Shown: positions 1-12,451 of the stretch, piece by piece | Layout: every line of letters starts with the position of its first letter | How positions within the stretch are numbered: the first letter of the stretch is position 1 | Source: Uranotaenia lowii | Lineage: Eukaryota > Arthropoda > Insecta > Diptera > Culicidae | Assembly (NCBI RefSeq): GCF_029784155.1 | Contig: NC_073693.1 | Span: 233,660,234-233,724,233, forward strand | Length of the DNA: 64,000 nucleotides | Reading direction: 5' to 3' | The notes under the pieces: generated by a model | The model's input: only the letters and a program-made list of their open reading frames with translations | Databases searched by the model: none | What the model was told of the DNA's origin: nothing | Made by a program: the position numbers and the translations under genes

Positions 1-2055
1 AAATAATCAGGAACCTTTTTAATCATCATCAGTCCCAGAAATTTTTGGTCGTTAGAGTTCCTGGAGTATTTGACACTCCTGACTAAAACCGCTATATTTC
101 TCTTGTTTGTGAAACGATTTGCACAAAATTTATAGTTTTAGAAATTTCGTAATGTAACTCAAATATGTTTTCCAGACAATATTCAGCTACAGCATTTCAA
201 TTCACTGTTATTCAAAATGTGAGAAAAAAAAATCCGAAAAAACATGCTTTGGATAAAAGAAATTTTTCAAGATCGTGACTACAAAAAATTAAAAAAAAAA
301 CGTACTTTTCAATCAATGAACCATCAAAATAGTCACAATTTTAGTCACACCAGATAAGTTTTTAAAAGAGGATTGAAAAGTTGCCGTAATTTGTCACATT
401 TTTGTATTTTTAGATTGTCAAAATACAAAACACAGAATTTTTGACGAATTTTTAAAGGTAGCTGTTTTTTGAACCTGTTGTCAATTTGCAAATTTCTCAG
501 ATTTTCTAAGACTTGCACAGATTTTGCACTGGATTTTGAAAACATGACCGCAAGATTTCCACAATAAATTTATAATCACCAGAAAGACAACTTTGTTATA
601 TGATTTAAATTTTTATGTTTCGTATTTTAAGTGGCATGCTCGGCGGAATGAAAAACATAGTGGTCAGATGTCAAATCAAATTACTCATACTACAAAGAAA
701 GGAACAGAGAGGAAATTGTTAGAATAATGAAGAGAATTTTAAGAAATTAGTTGAATTGAATAGTGGAAAAGCTCGCGTTTATTAAAACTATAGCTTACAA
801 TTGGGGTATGTACTAACAATAAGTTGTAAATGCTAAAAATAAAACCAAGTACTTAAAGTACTTCTGCACTTAAGGTCGTCGATCATTGCCTCGCTGTAGA
901 GCTTATGGATTCTGAGAAATTGTCGGCTACCTGTTGGCCCAAAGCTTATCCAATTACACAGGTATTGCTGCAAAAAGATGGATTATCTTCAGGAAGATCC
1001 GAAAATCGCCGTAACATATACATAGAATATGAATGAAAGGTGGATAGACAGTCCCAGTGCTGCAAATTTTCTGAAAGTACGAATGATATGGACTGTGGTT
1101 TTCTATCAGTGTTAAAAGCTTAAACTGAAATGAATGGAATATACATAAATGAAATACAAAAGCTTCTGATCGGTCATCCTTGTGCTTACGGCAAGCTTTG
1201 TGAATATGTCTATCAGTCAGTAGAATGCTCACTCTTAAACCCGAACTACCTTGTTTCACTCGACTGCTACGAAAGCGTCTTTCGTTTAGGCATTACTGTC
1301 ACCAGGCTTGTAAGTGGTCACCATCGTTTGAATTTTTCCGGAGACTACCATCACACATCGTTCGAGACAATCGTGTAGAGCGCAATCGTTTGATCGGAGA
1401 ACAAAACAAAGTCAAATGAAATATTGATCTTTTTTGTGGTTAGTCGTTTGACTTTCATCCCTCTTGCGTAGATAATCGAGATAATCGTTCCACATTGTTC
1501 GACCAACACATCCAAACATCACCCGGCGCTGCAGAGTGGCGAATTTTTTTTCAACAGGAGGGAGTGAATAGAAAAGATTGCATTTGCTTATTAAGTCTGT
1601 AAGTTCTGCTGCGTGAAAGAGATAGGCGATGTCGTAAACTGTCGGGAATGATGGTCGTTTGACCATCAAAATATCGCTCTCTTGGACCAAGACACGACAT
1701 TTCGTTCGACAATCACACAAAGAAGAATGAATGTCGTTTCGTTTGATGGTAGTCGACTGTTCGGCAAGTTTTCGGTCGCATTCGTTTGATGGCACGAACA
1801 ATGAAACTGGTAAAAGCAGGCTGTGGGACTGTCAGAGAAAATGTCGATGGTTTACAAGTCTGACTGTCACTCACCGCATTCGATCAGTGAATGCAGTTTT
1901 AGCATTCAATCAGTGTCAGCTAAAGTTGCTGATAATTTCAGTAGGCATTTGTTTTTGCCATTTTCGAAAATTGTGAATTGGGATTCGAAAAGAAAACACG
2001 ATTTGAAAACTGCTAAGACTATTAGATTATTCAAAGGGGGACAGGAGGAGAAATG
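1..2055. other. Unassigned AT-rich DNA
   Basis: I recognise no gene, RNA or complete mobile element here. Short ORFs occur on both strands but show no family motifs. The part from about 1240 to 1900 is somewhat richer in G+C and carries several CGTTTGA/TCGTTTG words, which may be an old repeat, but I could not define ends. Sequence beyond about 2055 changes abruptly to GACAAA words. Confidence 0.4.
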
Positions 2056-2648
2056 AATATAAATTTCTTGATGACGACATGACGAATATCTGACAAATAT
2101 GACAAAAATTTGACAATTGTGGTCAAAAACCGTTAAAATGTAATAAATATGGTAAACAAAACATGACAAAATTATGATAATATTTAGTATGACAAAAATC
2201 ACAATAAAATGACAGCAATTTACAAATCTGTCAGATGAGACAAAAATTTGACAAATGTGATAAAAATATGAAAAACATCACAAAAATATAGCAAAATTTT
2301 GACAATACAATGACGAAAAATTACAAAATTATTACAAAAATCTGACAAATATTACCAAAATATGTCAAATTAAGACGAAAATATGACATTTATTTCACGA
2401 AAAAATGACAAAAATTCGATAAACCATAGTCACAAATATGACAAACGTGATAAAAATAATACAAAATTATGACATAAATATAACAAATATGACAAAATTA
2501 TAACAAAAAACTTACATTCAAAAAACAAAACATTACAAACGTATGACAAATGTGGTAAAAAATGGCAACAATCTGAATGATCGAAATTTTATCACATTTG
2601 TCATTTTCGGACACGAATGCCAAAAGTTGGTAAAATGTCCAAAATTAA

Positions 2649-2681
<33 letters not shown>

Positions 2682-2812
2682 TTGTCATTTTATTGTCATA
2701 CTATTGTCATATTTTTACCACGCTTGTCATATTTTTGTAATTTTTGCCAAAATTTTGTCATAAGTCATATTTTGGTCAAAATTTTGTCATATTTTTATCT
2801 CATTTGTCATAT
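2056..2812. repeat. GACAAA / TTGTC degenerate word repeat with strand switch
   Basis: From about 2060 to 2600 the plus strand is dominated by variants of ATGACAAAAAT, TTTGACAAAT and GTGATAAAAAT. From about 2690 to 2812 it is dominated by the complementary words TTGTCAT and TTTTTGTCAT. The two halves can therefore fold back on each other. The switch lies at a (TAA)n microsatellite. The same words resume at about 6996-7190, so the sequence between is an insertion into the right half. Similar words occur at 43.7-45.1 and 57.1-58.0 kb. Confidence 0.7.
2651..2680. repeat. (TAA)n microsatellite
   Basis: About ten uninterrupted TAA units lie at the turning point of the GACAAA/TTGTC repeat. Confidence 0.9.
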
Positions 2813-3237
2813 CATGGCCGTAGGAACGAAGGGGTTTTTGGGTTAAACCCCTCCCCAAAAAAACAAGCGAGGTATTCTACTCTACAATCAAAATTTTCAA
2901 TTCATAATCAAATTATGATAAAAGAGCAAATACAGTACCGTTCATAATTGTATAGAAATTGGAAGCACGCGCAATGTCACTTCGACTTTGAACTTCCATA
3001 ACTTTTCACTTTGATGATATTTTTTGATCAATTTCTTTGCGTTAGATAGATCAACTATCACACTATTATATCACAAAATTTGAGCTTTCTGGAGTTTGTG
3101 TGGCCTGTGAAACAGTAATTCTACGAAAATCGGACTTTTTGGACTTTTCTCATTCAAACTGCAATATCTCTGAAACTACGCTACATTTTTATTGAAATTT
3201 TGCACGGTGATTGTTGAAATATAAAGCTAGCATGTTT

Positions 3238-3626
3238 GAAGTTTTCGAAAAGTTCTATCGATGAGATAAAAAGTTACGCGAGGTGCAATATTTCAGGCAT
3301 GAACCTAGAAATGCTATTTCTATAGAATTTTGGACGATTCATGAGAACAATATCGTTTCCTCCACCAATCAGACAAAAAATGTCTGGTAAAAGCAATGAA
3401 GAAAAGAAAAAATGGAATAAATGAATCATTTGTGTTTTGGAATCATAATCTTGTGATATTGTTTTGATTTTTCGGTTGAAACAGATTTACTGTTTTTTAA
3501 ACAGAGAATATGAATTTCCTATGGAAACATTCGTCCAAAATTCTATAGAAATCACATTTCTAGGTCCATGCCTGAAATATTGCATCTCGCGTAACTTTTA
3601 ATCTCATCGATAGAACTTTTCGAAAA
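3238..3626. repeat. Inverted repeat, about 100-bp arms
   Basis: The arm at 3238-3337 is repeated as its reverse complement at 3531-3626 with only a few mismatches; shared words include ATCTCATCGATAGAACTTTT and GCCTGAAATATTGCA. The spacer is about 190 bp. It could be the ends of a small foldback element or part of the surrounding inverted-repeat element. No ORF is associated. Confidence 0.8.
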
Positions 3627-4354
3627 TATTCCCATAAACAAAATTGTATTTCGACATATTTTTTTTATCTCTGATCGTGTATCAATTTAAGGATTCTTGA
3701 TTTTCAGTTGGAATAATCATAAGAAATTAGGAATGAAAAGCTGCTTTGAAATCCCTTTTCAAATTCGGTTTTGCATTTGAATCATGTTTTTCGAAAATCA
3801 AATTCATTTTCAATATTTTGATAATAGTTTTCCGAATATTAAAAATGAAGAAATTTGTTTAATATTCAAATTTGAAGTTTTTCAACTTTATTCTAAACAA
3901 AAGTTAAACATTTAAAGTTTCTAAGTGGCGATCCAAAATTGAAAACCAAATTCTGATTCATCATACGAAATTCACATTTTAAATCACAAAACAGGTTAAA
4001 AATAAATAATTTAAATAATGAATTAAGATTAAACTAGCACTACAGAATTTAAATAATAGATTCATGAATGAGGGCACTAAGATTTGACTCATGAAACTCG
4101 GGAATGATCGGGAATTACGTTTCGGAAATCGCATATAAATTCAGAAACAGATTCAAAGTTCAATTTTAAAATCCAGGTTCAGAAGGTTTTTCGAGAAATT
4201 CAAAGGAACAGAAACAAAAATTTGCTTGTAAATTCAATTTCCAGGTTTCAAAGTTTTTATCAGAATAAGTTTGTAGACACAATTCAGCTGGAAATCACAA
4301 ATATAAAGTGGAATTTGAGTTAATTTTCTTGGTTTTGATTCATGCAAGATATCC

Positions 4355-5181
4355 TAGGCTTGCCAGATACTTTTAGAAAAAAGCGGGACATTTCACGAAA
4401 AAAAAGCGGGACACTGCCGAAAAAAGCGGGACAATAAAAAAAAACTTTTAAAAAGCTTAATTGTGTAGCCAAACTTGTAAAACGTTTACCATCAGAGATA
4501 TAACCTTAGTGTTCATAGGGAGTACACTAAAGTTTTTTTAACGCTAAGTTTTTCTTACACGTGATTTTAAAAGGTTCTCGCAGATCAACACGTTATATGA
4601 GAGAAAATGTTTCAAATCTTACATGTAAACGGCTTTGATATCGGATAAAAAACCTTGAGTAATTTGTATAAAAATAAGTATGTTTGGAAATTTGTTTAAA
4701 ATGTGAAAGCTCAAGAAAACTTTCATCTTTATAAACTTTGGACAATTGAATCGGAAAAGATGGTGTAAAATATAAGGCAATTTAACGAAGATTCCCGCCA
4801 AAAAAAATAATCACTATAATTTTATTATCTATAATTATTTGGAAGCAACTGAAATAATATTTTCTTCATACATTGGTTGAACGTTCTCCAAGAACACTGA
4901 ATCAGAGTCTTGCTGTAATGCTTAGAGCTTTAGAGTTATTCAGTATTGTCCTATATAAAATATGAAAATTGGGTGGGTGTTCAAAATAACTGCTTATTTT
5001 GAGAAAAAGACGTATTTGAAAGATTTTCTGTTCATAACAGAATTCAAATTGAGACAAAAGTTAGCTTTGTAAAAGTTTTCCAAGAAAAAAAGCGGGACTT
5101 TTTGAGGAAAAAGCGGGACAGCGGGACATTGAACAAAAAAGAGGGACATGTCCCGCTTTTGCGGGACGGATGGCAACCCTA
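4355..5181. mobile_element. hAT-type non-autonomous element (GCGGGACA family)
   Basis: The element is bounded by an exact 8-bp duplication, AGATATCC, at 4347-4354 and 5182-5189. The ends are inverted: TAGGCTTGCCAGATAC at the left and the complement of TAGGGTTGCCATCCGT at the right. An 8-bp duplication is typical of hAT transposons. Subterminal AAAAAGCGGGACA words recur several times near both ends and may be transposase-binding repeats. The 827-bp body has no transposase, so it would need an enzyme from elsewhere. Confidence 0.75.
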
Positions 5182-5197
5182 AGATATCCCTAATTAT

Positions 5198-6357
5198 CAG
5201 TGTTCGGCATTAAAGCGCTAATCGCTAATTTATCTGCTCCATTATTGTTAGATAATTATCGTTTTCATTTATTTTTCCACCATACTTTAGTACTAGCAGA
5301 TAGACAAACTCCACCACAAGTAATCAGTTAAGGAAGAATGCTGATACATGCTTTTTTGAAGTGTCTGGCGTTTATTATTATTTATTATTATTTCTTTATT
5401 TCATTCTTGCAACGTAAGATTACAATCTTTTTAATTGTTACAATGTGGTAGGTTGTTTTCTTGTATTTTTTATAACTAATAACTAATCGTTCCTAATTTG
5501 TTACGTTTCAAATGCCGTTCTACTCCACGAATTCCTCTAGCAAACACCTTTTGAACTCTGATTTGTTTTGAATTGTTTTTAAATTGAGAGGAAGATTATT
5601 CCAATTAACAATACCTCTAACAAAAAAGGATCTACCGTAGTAAGTCGAACTATGCGGAGGAATAACAATATTACCAGTTCGAGAATTCCTTAATGGGATT
5701 AGTAAAGTTTTCAAATAAAGCGATTTTCCTGTTTTTAAAATCCTATGCATTATCACACATGAGCGATATTTCTGAAAGTTATCGAAAGAACAGCCGATGA
5801 GTAATTTTTGCAAGTGTGACACTCGAGAGAAACGCGACAAATTGAAAACGTATCTTACGCAGGAATTAAGAGCAATGCGCATTCTGTTTACGGATCTTTC
5901 TAAAGCATTAGAATAAAGAAAATCTCCATAAATGAACAAGGGGAAAACATAAGTTTTGAAAAGTTTAAGTTTAGTATAAACGTCCAGGTGATTTGTCGTT
6001 AGGTTTAATCTTTTGAGTGCACCATAGATTTTACAGCATTGAGCATTGATCTGACGGTTCCAAGAAAGATCCCGATCGAAAATGACTCCGAGGTTTAGCG
6101 TTAAATCGCTTATCGCTAATTAGTCCGCTACTTTTTTGATGACAAATTTATCTTCTTACGGGATTTCTGTTGAAATAACGGGTAAACAAACTCCACTAGG
6201 TGCAATTATTCAAGCAGGAATGCTGGTAAATGTTATTTTCTATAAATTGGTGTAGTTTTTTAAGCCGTAAGTTCTCCAAAAATAATGTTAAAAAATAAAT
6301 TTATAAACAAAAATGTAGCGGACTAACTAGCGAATAGCGTTTTAATGCCGACCTCTG
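5198..6357. mobile_element. hAT-type non-autonomous element with nested LINE fragment
   Basis: The flanking 8-bp duplication CTAATTAT is exact (5190-5197 and 6358-6365). The termini are inverted: CAGTGTTCGGCATTAAAGCG and the complement of CAGAGGTCGGCATTAAAACG. CAG-type ends with 8-bp duplications are typical of hAT elements. A LINE fragment sits inside. The segments at about 5205-5345 and 6100-6240 are degenerate direct copies of each other. The left duplication starts at the base after the preceding element's duplication ends, so two hAT-type insertions abut exactly. Confidence 0.8.
5372..6100 (-). pseudogene. 5'-truncated LINE: reverse-transcriptase C-terminal remnant
   Basis: The minus-strand frame is open from about 6098 to 5520. 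It reads through a post-polymerase region of a non-LTR retrotransposon, beginning LNLGVIFDRDLSWN (the usual 'LGV.FD..L.W..H' region) and continuing past SCVRYVFNLSRFSRVSHL to a C-terminal GIVNWNNLPLNLK stretch. The YADD active-site region is missing, so the copy is 5'-truncated. The 3' end is followed by a repeated TTATTA tail at about 5372-5395 (plus strand), which is usual for LINEs with microsatellite tails. Clade is uncertain; Jockey/CR1/L2-like is plausible. Confidence 0.7.
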
Positions 6358-6995
6358 CTAATTATATTAAAAAAAATCATCCACAGGATTTTTAGTATGG
6401 AATTGATTCTCTATGAAAAATATTTCCTATTTAAGAAACATGTACCTGATCTTCACCTTAAAAATCTGCACAATTTTTTATATTTTTCCGGTGCATTGTT
6501 CAACATTATTAATGATGCAGCTAAATTTTTAATTAAAATCATAAATTTAGTTGAAGTTTGCATCAAGCAAATTTGATTCGAAAATTACCTATCTCTTACT
6601 TTTTTTTTTGTAAAATTTTATTTTCATCAAAGGTTAGAATCTAGGAAATTCAAAAATTTTAACCATCGTCGAAAGCAAATTTCATATTTTGTTTCTAGAG
6701 GTTTCATAAAAAAAAATAGCTCACTCTTTAGGCTAAGGATCACTTTTCTAAAGTTACTTTTTTTAAGGTTTTATTAATGACATTTTACCATCCTTGTGGC
6801 ATTCGTGTCTTCTCTTAAGTTACAATTTCAAACGAAAACTATTAATGAGTACTTTAAAATGAATAATCGTGTAGTTACAAACATAATTTGTTTTATTTTT
6901 TTCATTCGTGTGTTGTTAGACAAAAAATCATAGGTAAAATTAGTCACCAAAATACTCCCCTTCCCCCCCATGAGTCGGTTCTTCCTACGGCCCTG

Positions 6996-7190
6996 TGTCA
7001 TATTTATGTTGTGTTGTGTGATATTTTTTCATTGTAAATATTGTAAAATTTTAGTCATATTTGTAAGATTTTGACAATTTTTTTGTCATAATTTTGTCAT
7101 TCCTTTACCACATTTGTCATGTATTGTCATTTTATTGCCAACTTTTTGCTATATTTGTGTTATAATTTTTTCGCTATTTTGTTAGTTTTG
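6996..7190. repeat. Continuation of the TTGTC word repeat
   Basis: Words such as TTTTGTCATA, TTTGTCAT and ATTGTCATTTTAT match the strand and composition of the right half of the repeat at 2690-2812. This segment is the far side of the interrupted repeat. Confidence 0.65.
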
Positions 7191-7214
7191 TCCCCCACAT
7201 CCGTCTCTATTCAA

Positions 7215-7545
7215 CACTCAATAACTTTTTTGTCTAATAAGATACGAAGTTACGTTCTTGCACAAAGTTGTTCAGCGAAAAATTTCGTTAAAGAAATTTA
7301 TAAATTGGCACTAAAACCACCAGCTTGCTCGGTTCCACAGAAGAAAACGAAACGATGTTGATTCTTCAGTACAAAATAATCAATTTTCCCATACAAACCT
7401 AAAAGTTCAAATTTACTCATGTAAACGTTACTTAAAAATTCTGTCAAAAATCATGGATGAGTTTTAAATCAAGACGAAGCTTTTTAGATCCCAGGGTTTG
7501 AGAAATGCAAAATTGACCCCAAATCGAGTCAGTAGTAGAACATCC
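7215..7545. repeat. Copy of the 12.45-kb palindromic TA element (one arm)
   Basis: This stretch matches, in the same orientation, the right arm of the element at 12452-19662. Shared words are CAATAACTTTTTTGTCTAA, CATGGATGAGTTTT and GGGTTTGAGAAAT, and the end ACCCCAAATCGAGTCAG. Its right end enters the mariner-like coding remnant, so it probably inserted into that gene. It also gives an uninterrupted version of the site where the 13.07-kb hAT-like element later inserted in the other copy. Confidence 0.6.
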
Positions 7546-7880
7546 CCCCGAGCCGTTGCCAAGTAAAATTTTTGACCTGCTATTTGCCCGAAGTCAGCCT
7601 TGACATAGGTTTCATCGTCCATCAGAAGACTCTCGTCGAACTTGGTCAGCATCTGGTCATATGGCTTTCGAGCACGGATTTTGGCCACACTTTTCTGTTT
7701 AGTCCGAGTTGGCTGTATGCTTGATACGACTTAATGGGCAGCACCGAATTTTCTGGCCAAATCAAGATCCGACAGATTCGAATTCCTCTTAATCGTCATC
7801 AAAATCACGCAGTTTTCGGTCGATAGTTCTAATCCGACGATTGGCTACCCGATCGTCGCGCCATACGGTATTTATGGACT
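7464..7880 (-). pseudogene. Tc1/mariner-type transposase remnant
   Basis: Read on the minus strand, the segment encodes pieces of a mariner-like transposase. An N-terminal helix-turn-helix part reads RNSNLSDLDLARKFGAAH. A catalytic-domain part reads KIRARKPYDQMLTKFDESLL, followed by LMDDETYVKADFGQ, which holds the first catalytic aspartate region of the DDE/D domain. In-frame stops and frameshifts break the reading frame, and after about 7545 the frame runs into the adjacent repeat. It cannot encode an active enzyme. Assignment to mariner rests on the MDDETYV motif; the exact subfamily is not established. Confidence 0.65.
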
Positions 7881-7899
7881 AACTAGCTGTTTAGCTAGC

Positions 7900-8219
7900 C
7901 TAGATGCAGACCACAATAGATTTTACAAATCACTGTGCACATTTTTTGATTGTTTTTAAAGTACAGTCGATTTGCGGAATGTCAAAAATACATATGTACG
8001 TGAAGCTGACAAAATATGCCACAATATGTGCAAAAGTTTTTTCCAATTCTAAATAAAGCAAGCTTTATATACACCGGATGCTTCTCAATCTTTACATTCA
8101 GAACTGAAGTTCAAGATTCCCCCGTTTTCTGATCCTGTATAGAGATTAGATAACTGACAGATTGATATGTCTGAATATAAAAATGTAGTAACAAATTTTA
8201 AACCAGAAAGACATGCGAC
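7900..8219. other. No feature seen
   Basis: AT-rich single-copy-looking sequence without ORFs, tRNA or repeat ends that I can recognise. Confidence 0.4.
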
Positions 8220-8740
8220 AAAGCTGTCGCTCCCGATCCCCGTTTGTTCCAGTCCTTCGGGGAAAAATGTTGGATAAAAGTGAGAACATCACACTAACTA
8301 AAATTCATCGATGCTGTCGTCTTCGTTCGGCCCATCATCATCATCCCGGGGACATCACCTCCCATATTTGATATTCCGGACAAGATTACATTTTACGAGC
8401 TCGCGCGCGCACAGCACAGTTCAAGTAAAGACAAGGTTTATGTTTTATGTCGAACGTGAAGAAATATTTCATTTATCTTCACTCACTGTTCTGTTGTTGG
8501 TGGTTCGCGTGCTTACTTACATTCATTTCCACGACGCTTTACGCCCCGAAGGGCCAGAGTAACCAACAACGTGTGTATATGTTTCTTTGCCGGGTCCATC
8601 GTCGCGACTCTTACAGCACCACCCCTGGATCGCAAGCATACATCTATGCCCGAACCTAAACATAGGCATAAGCATGGCAGCAGAGCGCGCCAGCATCATG
8701 AATGGATGGTTCATCGTGATTTCATAATGTTACTTGGCGT
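8220..8740. other. GC-richer host-like island
   Basis: This stretch is clearly less AT-rich than its surroundings, has CpG words (CTCGCGCGCGCACAGCACAG near 8400) and none of the repeat families seen elsewhere in the window. Overlapping short ORFs on both strands have no recognisable motif. It may be retained host DNA with regulatory content, but no specific site can be named. Confidence 0.35.
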
Positions 8741-10700
8741 TTGATTCTCGGCGTTTGAAGGGGGGCTACTCTAGTAGGTATATGTAGGCTATTGTGCCGA
8801 AAAGCACGTTCTCTTTTCTATTAAACTTTCATAAGAAATTCCTTCAGCTGATGGGGAATAAAGTTGGGCCTAGAGATGCTAACGAGGTGTTCGCTTCTGT
8901 CAATTTGACATTTATTTACTTAGTATTGGTCGATTCATTTATAATTAAGTTTTTGGGAAACTTTCTAAAATTTTTACTGTCAAAACTTTTATAGTATACC
9001 GACCAAGAAAAATAGAATAATCGAAAAAGAAATCGAAGGTTTTTCTTCCATGGCGACCGTCAAAAATTAGATTTCCTTTGTCAGCCAAGTACTTAGCGGA
9101 CCACATCAAGTCTCTCAGCTCAAAGATGATTGATAGCAGAATCTAAGCCTCTTTCAAAATTTCTGTACTCAAAACGAACCTATCGGTTTTCTGTACATTC
9201 AGAGAACATTATAAAAAACCACAGGGAATAGTTTTTTTTCGTGCTAAATCAAATTTCAACTTCAAACTCTAGGAAGCTGTCACATATAGTTTCAAAAACC
9301 GGGCTCTTTCCGCTCTCAATTCACACGCTCTCTGCGTTTGTTCGACCCGATTTCCAGTCATGTAAATATTTAATAACCGAATTGATATTTTGATATTTAT
9401 TTAAACGAAACCAATTACATTCTGTTGTGCCGCGATGCCCCCGCCATGCCAGTTCTTGTGCCGGGGTTGTGTTCATTTGGGTTGCGTTGTGTTAGCCCGG
9501 CTGTTGTTCTACCAATCGTACCGAACCGGTAGTTGATATGTTATTCATTTTTGTGTGTCACCGAAGGTGGGAATAAAACTATGAATATTATGGTGATTCA
9601 CTGGGGTGAGGATGCACTTCAATCGATTTGTAATCGGATTGCTCGATTGAGTGGACAAACAGTGATTAGGAGAGTGGAATTAGTATCACTGCTACGTTGA
9701 TGCGCAAACATTTAAAATGCGTCTTGTATAGAACAGCTTCGTGTAATGCGCATTTCCAAAAATCTGTAGAACCAAAAAAGGTGTATTGGTTCGTCTAAGA
9801 CAATGCAATGGTGTTAAGAAAAAAGTTTGATCAACCTACTGATTATATAACTACGTAATTGTATAACAAATTATACTTTTTTGGAAATTGTTATTTCATT
9901 TGATAACATTTGCATATTAAAAATGTTCAACAAAGCTTTGTTTCAATGAATTTTCATTAATCAAACTTTACCCATCCATGACGAACGTTACATAGCGGTT
10001 ATTGGATTTTCATAGTAGCCGCTTTTAAGGACCTGTGTGTACCTTACCCAGGTACTCCAAAACGGCTTTAATGAAACTAATTAATACACCTTGATATCTT
10101 ACCAAAGAATTTCCTTAACTAACCTATCATAATATACGAATAACTCACTTTACATTGAATTGTGCTAATAAAACGTATTCCCAAATATCTGAAAATTGAC
10201 ATATTTATTGAAATTTTCCTAGATTGCGTCAATAACTTAGGAGTTAGAATCTAGTAATAAATAAGAGATTTCGACAAGATCAGAAGCAATTCTGATCAGG
10301 ACCAGTCAGCGTACGAATGAAAGCTTATCTATTGCATAAGTTACACAGAAATTATCCAAACTGAACCAAAGTGTTTCTGTAGAAATATGTACTTCGAGAG
10401 AAATACGAACTTGATCCCGAAGAACGTTTCAAACTGTTGTTTCATTGGAAGATGACTCTGAACTCTTTGCTAAACCCTTCCCCAGTGAATTCTGTAGAAA
10501 CTAAACAGGAATTTCTTCTTCCAGCTGAAACATTTCCTGATCTGACAATTCCAATGACATCTGTATGCGCGACGTAAATGCTCGACGAATCCAGATGGAA
10601 TTCCGAACTCACTCCTTAAAAAATGTGTGAATGCGGTCGAAGTACCCTTAATGTTTTTAACGGCCTAGAACGGCTCTTGGATCTCTGTCGAAAACTTTCG
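8741..10700. other. Host-like non-coding DNA
   Basis: No repeat ends, RNA genes or convincing ORFs were found. A GC-richer part lies at about 9290-9600, with words such as GATGCCCCCGCCATGCC and CCGTACCGAACCGG-like sequence, and may be conserved host DNA. The rest is AT-rich. Confidence 0.35.
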
Positions 10701-11760
10701 TGGTGTACCAATACTTAAAGCTATACACGAACTTTGTTAGAGCATTGTCTACAACCAGATGTACCCTTGGAACCAAATAAAGATTTCAGACGATCAACCT
10801 GGCTTTTTTAAAAGGTGCTTAACTGTGGCGAATTTGACGGAGTTCGTCTCAAAAATCTCACAATGGAAGGTTTATGTAACCAACATAGATGCTCTTCTAT
10901 GGGCACTGTGTAAGAATGGAATGCGCTCGTACTTAATTAACGCGTTCGTTGCCATGGGACCCATTATCGTGTGACGGGTGTATTTCCTGGAAGGCCTCGT
11001 CGCGTGTGACGCTCTCTTACTCAAATTAGCCACTCATTTTAGCCACACGTTGCAAATAGCGAAATTCTCCCTATTTGCATTCTTGCTCCGAGAATTTCTG
11101 TGGGCCCGGCTAGTAAAACAACGAAAATGAGCATGGCGACGAACGTGTTAAAGAATTCTATATCTAAAGCTAGAGAACGTGAGATCCAGAACTTTTCGGT
11201 CAATAGTGTAGTACCACAAGGGGGTTACTTGGAACCCCTTCTTTTCATCACTGTTATGAACGAGTTTCCTGAAATGATTTATAATGTGTTTCAGCTGGAA
11301 TATGCCGATGATTTAAAAATGTGTCTATTCGTCAAAAGTAAACGACTCTAAATGCAATGTGATAACTTTTCTCGGAAAATGAGCAACATCATGTACGAAT
11401 ATCGACACATGGGAAATAATCTGATTGTTGCACGGTAAACCGCTTTAAAAGACATGAAAGCTGAGTTGGAGTCAGAGCTAAACTACAAGAAACTCGTAGA
11501 AAAGGTTGTAGCAAAGACAAACTCAATGTTTGGAATAGTCAGTTCAGTAGAATTTGTCAAGAGTTGAATGTTTCCAGACTAGAGATAGGTCAAAAGAAGT
11601 TACTGAGATATGCCTTGAGAAACCTTGAATGGAAAGAAGAAATGTCGGAGTATCGAGTATTGTGCATGCTGGTAGGATTGGACTCGCTGGAAACCCGCAG
11701 AAAATCGCCATTGGATAAAAAAATATTAGGAAAGAGCCAATGTGCAGAAAATGGTTGATA
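10700..11760 (+). pseudogene. Decayed CR1/Jockey-like LINE reverse transcriptase
   Basis: Three separated plus-strand pieces keep the order of a non-LTR reverse transcriptase. Near 10790 there is SDDQPGFFKRCLTVANLTEF, matching the usual 'QHGF...RST..NL' start of the polymerase core. At 11200-11310 there is VPQGGYLEPLLF followed by LEYADDLKM, the catalytic YADD box. At 11570-11700 there is KKLLRYALRNLEWKEEM with EYRVLCMLVGLDSLETRRKS, resembling the C-terminal region of the LINE at 24.8 kb. Stops and frameshifts separate the pieces, so this is an old inactive copy. It looks more diverged than the 24.8-kb element and could belong to the same clade. Confidence 0.65.
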
Positions 11761-12451
11761 GAGGAATGGAGTTCATCCGATGGATCATGTGGTGGAACGC
11801 CGCCATCTTATGCTGGAACGAGTGATTGAAGATGATCAGTATTACCCTCATGGTATTCGTTGGCTTTCTATATATTTCGAATTGGAATAGGCCTTCATTC
11901 CTGTAATTTCCTGTCTTCTTCTATTTCGCAAGTGAACTTGATAGTCTTATGCAAACCGTTTATGGATGTTAGAAGTTCTTGTGTTTACTACACAAAAAAT
12001 GTCATCGGTGTATTTCCACCATTTTTCGGGTAACAAATCTAGATTTTCAAGAGTCTGCTCCATATGAACCATAAACAGTTCACACAAGAATGGAGACAGA
12101 GGGTGTCCCATTGGTGCCCTCTTTGTTTGTCTATGTCATGTTTTCCATTTTTAATGTATCTACCCAAAACTGCCATCGAATTTCGGTGCACTCAGCCCAC
12201 TACCAAAAAATACGTTTTGGCTTTATAACTGAATTATTCGAGCTGAATTCCTTCAACCTTATATCTTAAAAGCTCTCATTACTGACCTCCGTTTTAAATC
12301 TTGACCGTTCCTAAGTTCTTAAAATTAGCTCGCATTAAAATCACGGGCCTCACTTGTACAACAGGGCATATTAATTTATTGATAATGTTGGGGAGAAGAA
12401 AAAAAAAGCCCAACAGAGGCTAAATTTTATATTGCAGGGCAGACTGCAGTA
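11761..12451. other. No gene recognised
   Basis: Some GC-richer words follow the LINE remnant and may be its unrecognised 3' part. No terminal tail, RNA gene or ORF could be supported. Confidence 0.35.

Larger units (their letters stand above)
2814..6995. mobile_element. Inverted-repeat-flanked element, interior broken up by younger insertions
   Basis: The left end (GGCCGTAGGAACGAAGGGG) is matched in inverted form by the right end (GGTTCTTCCTACGGCC, about 6978-6994). Both ends lie directly inside the TTGTCAT word repeat, so the element seems to have inserted there. The interior holds two hAT-type elements and an inverted repeat. No transposase ORF is seen, so it would be non-autonomous. I cannot identify a clean target duplication, and the superfamily is not assigned. 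Confidence 0.5.
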
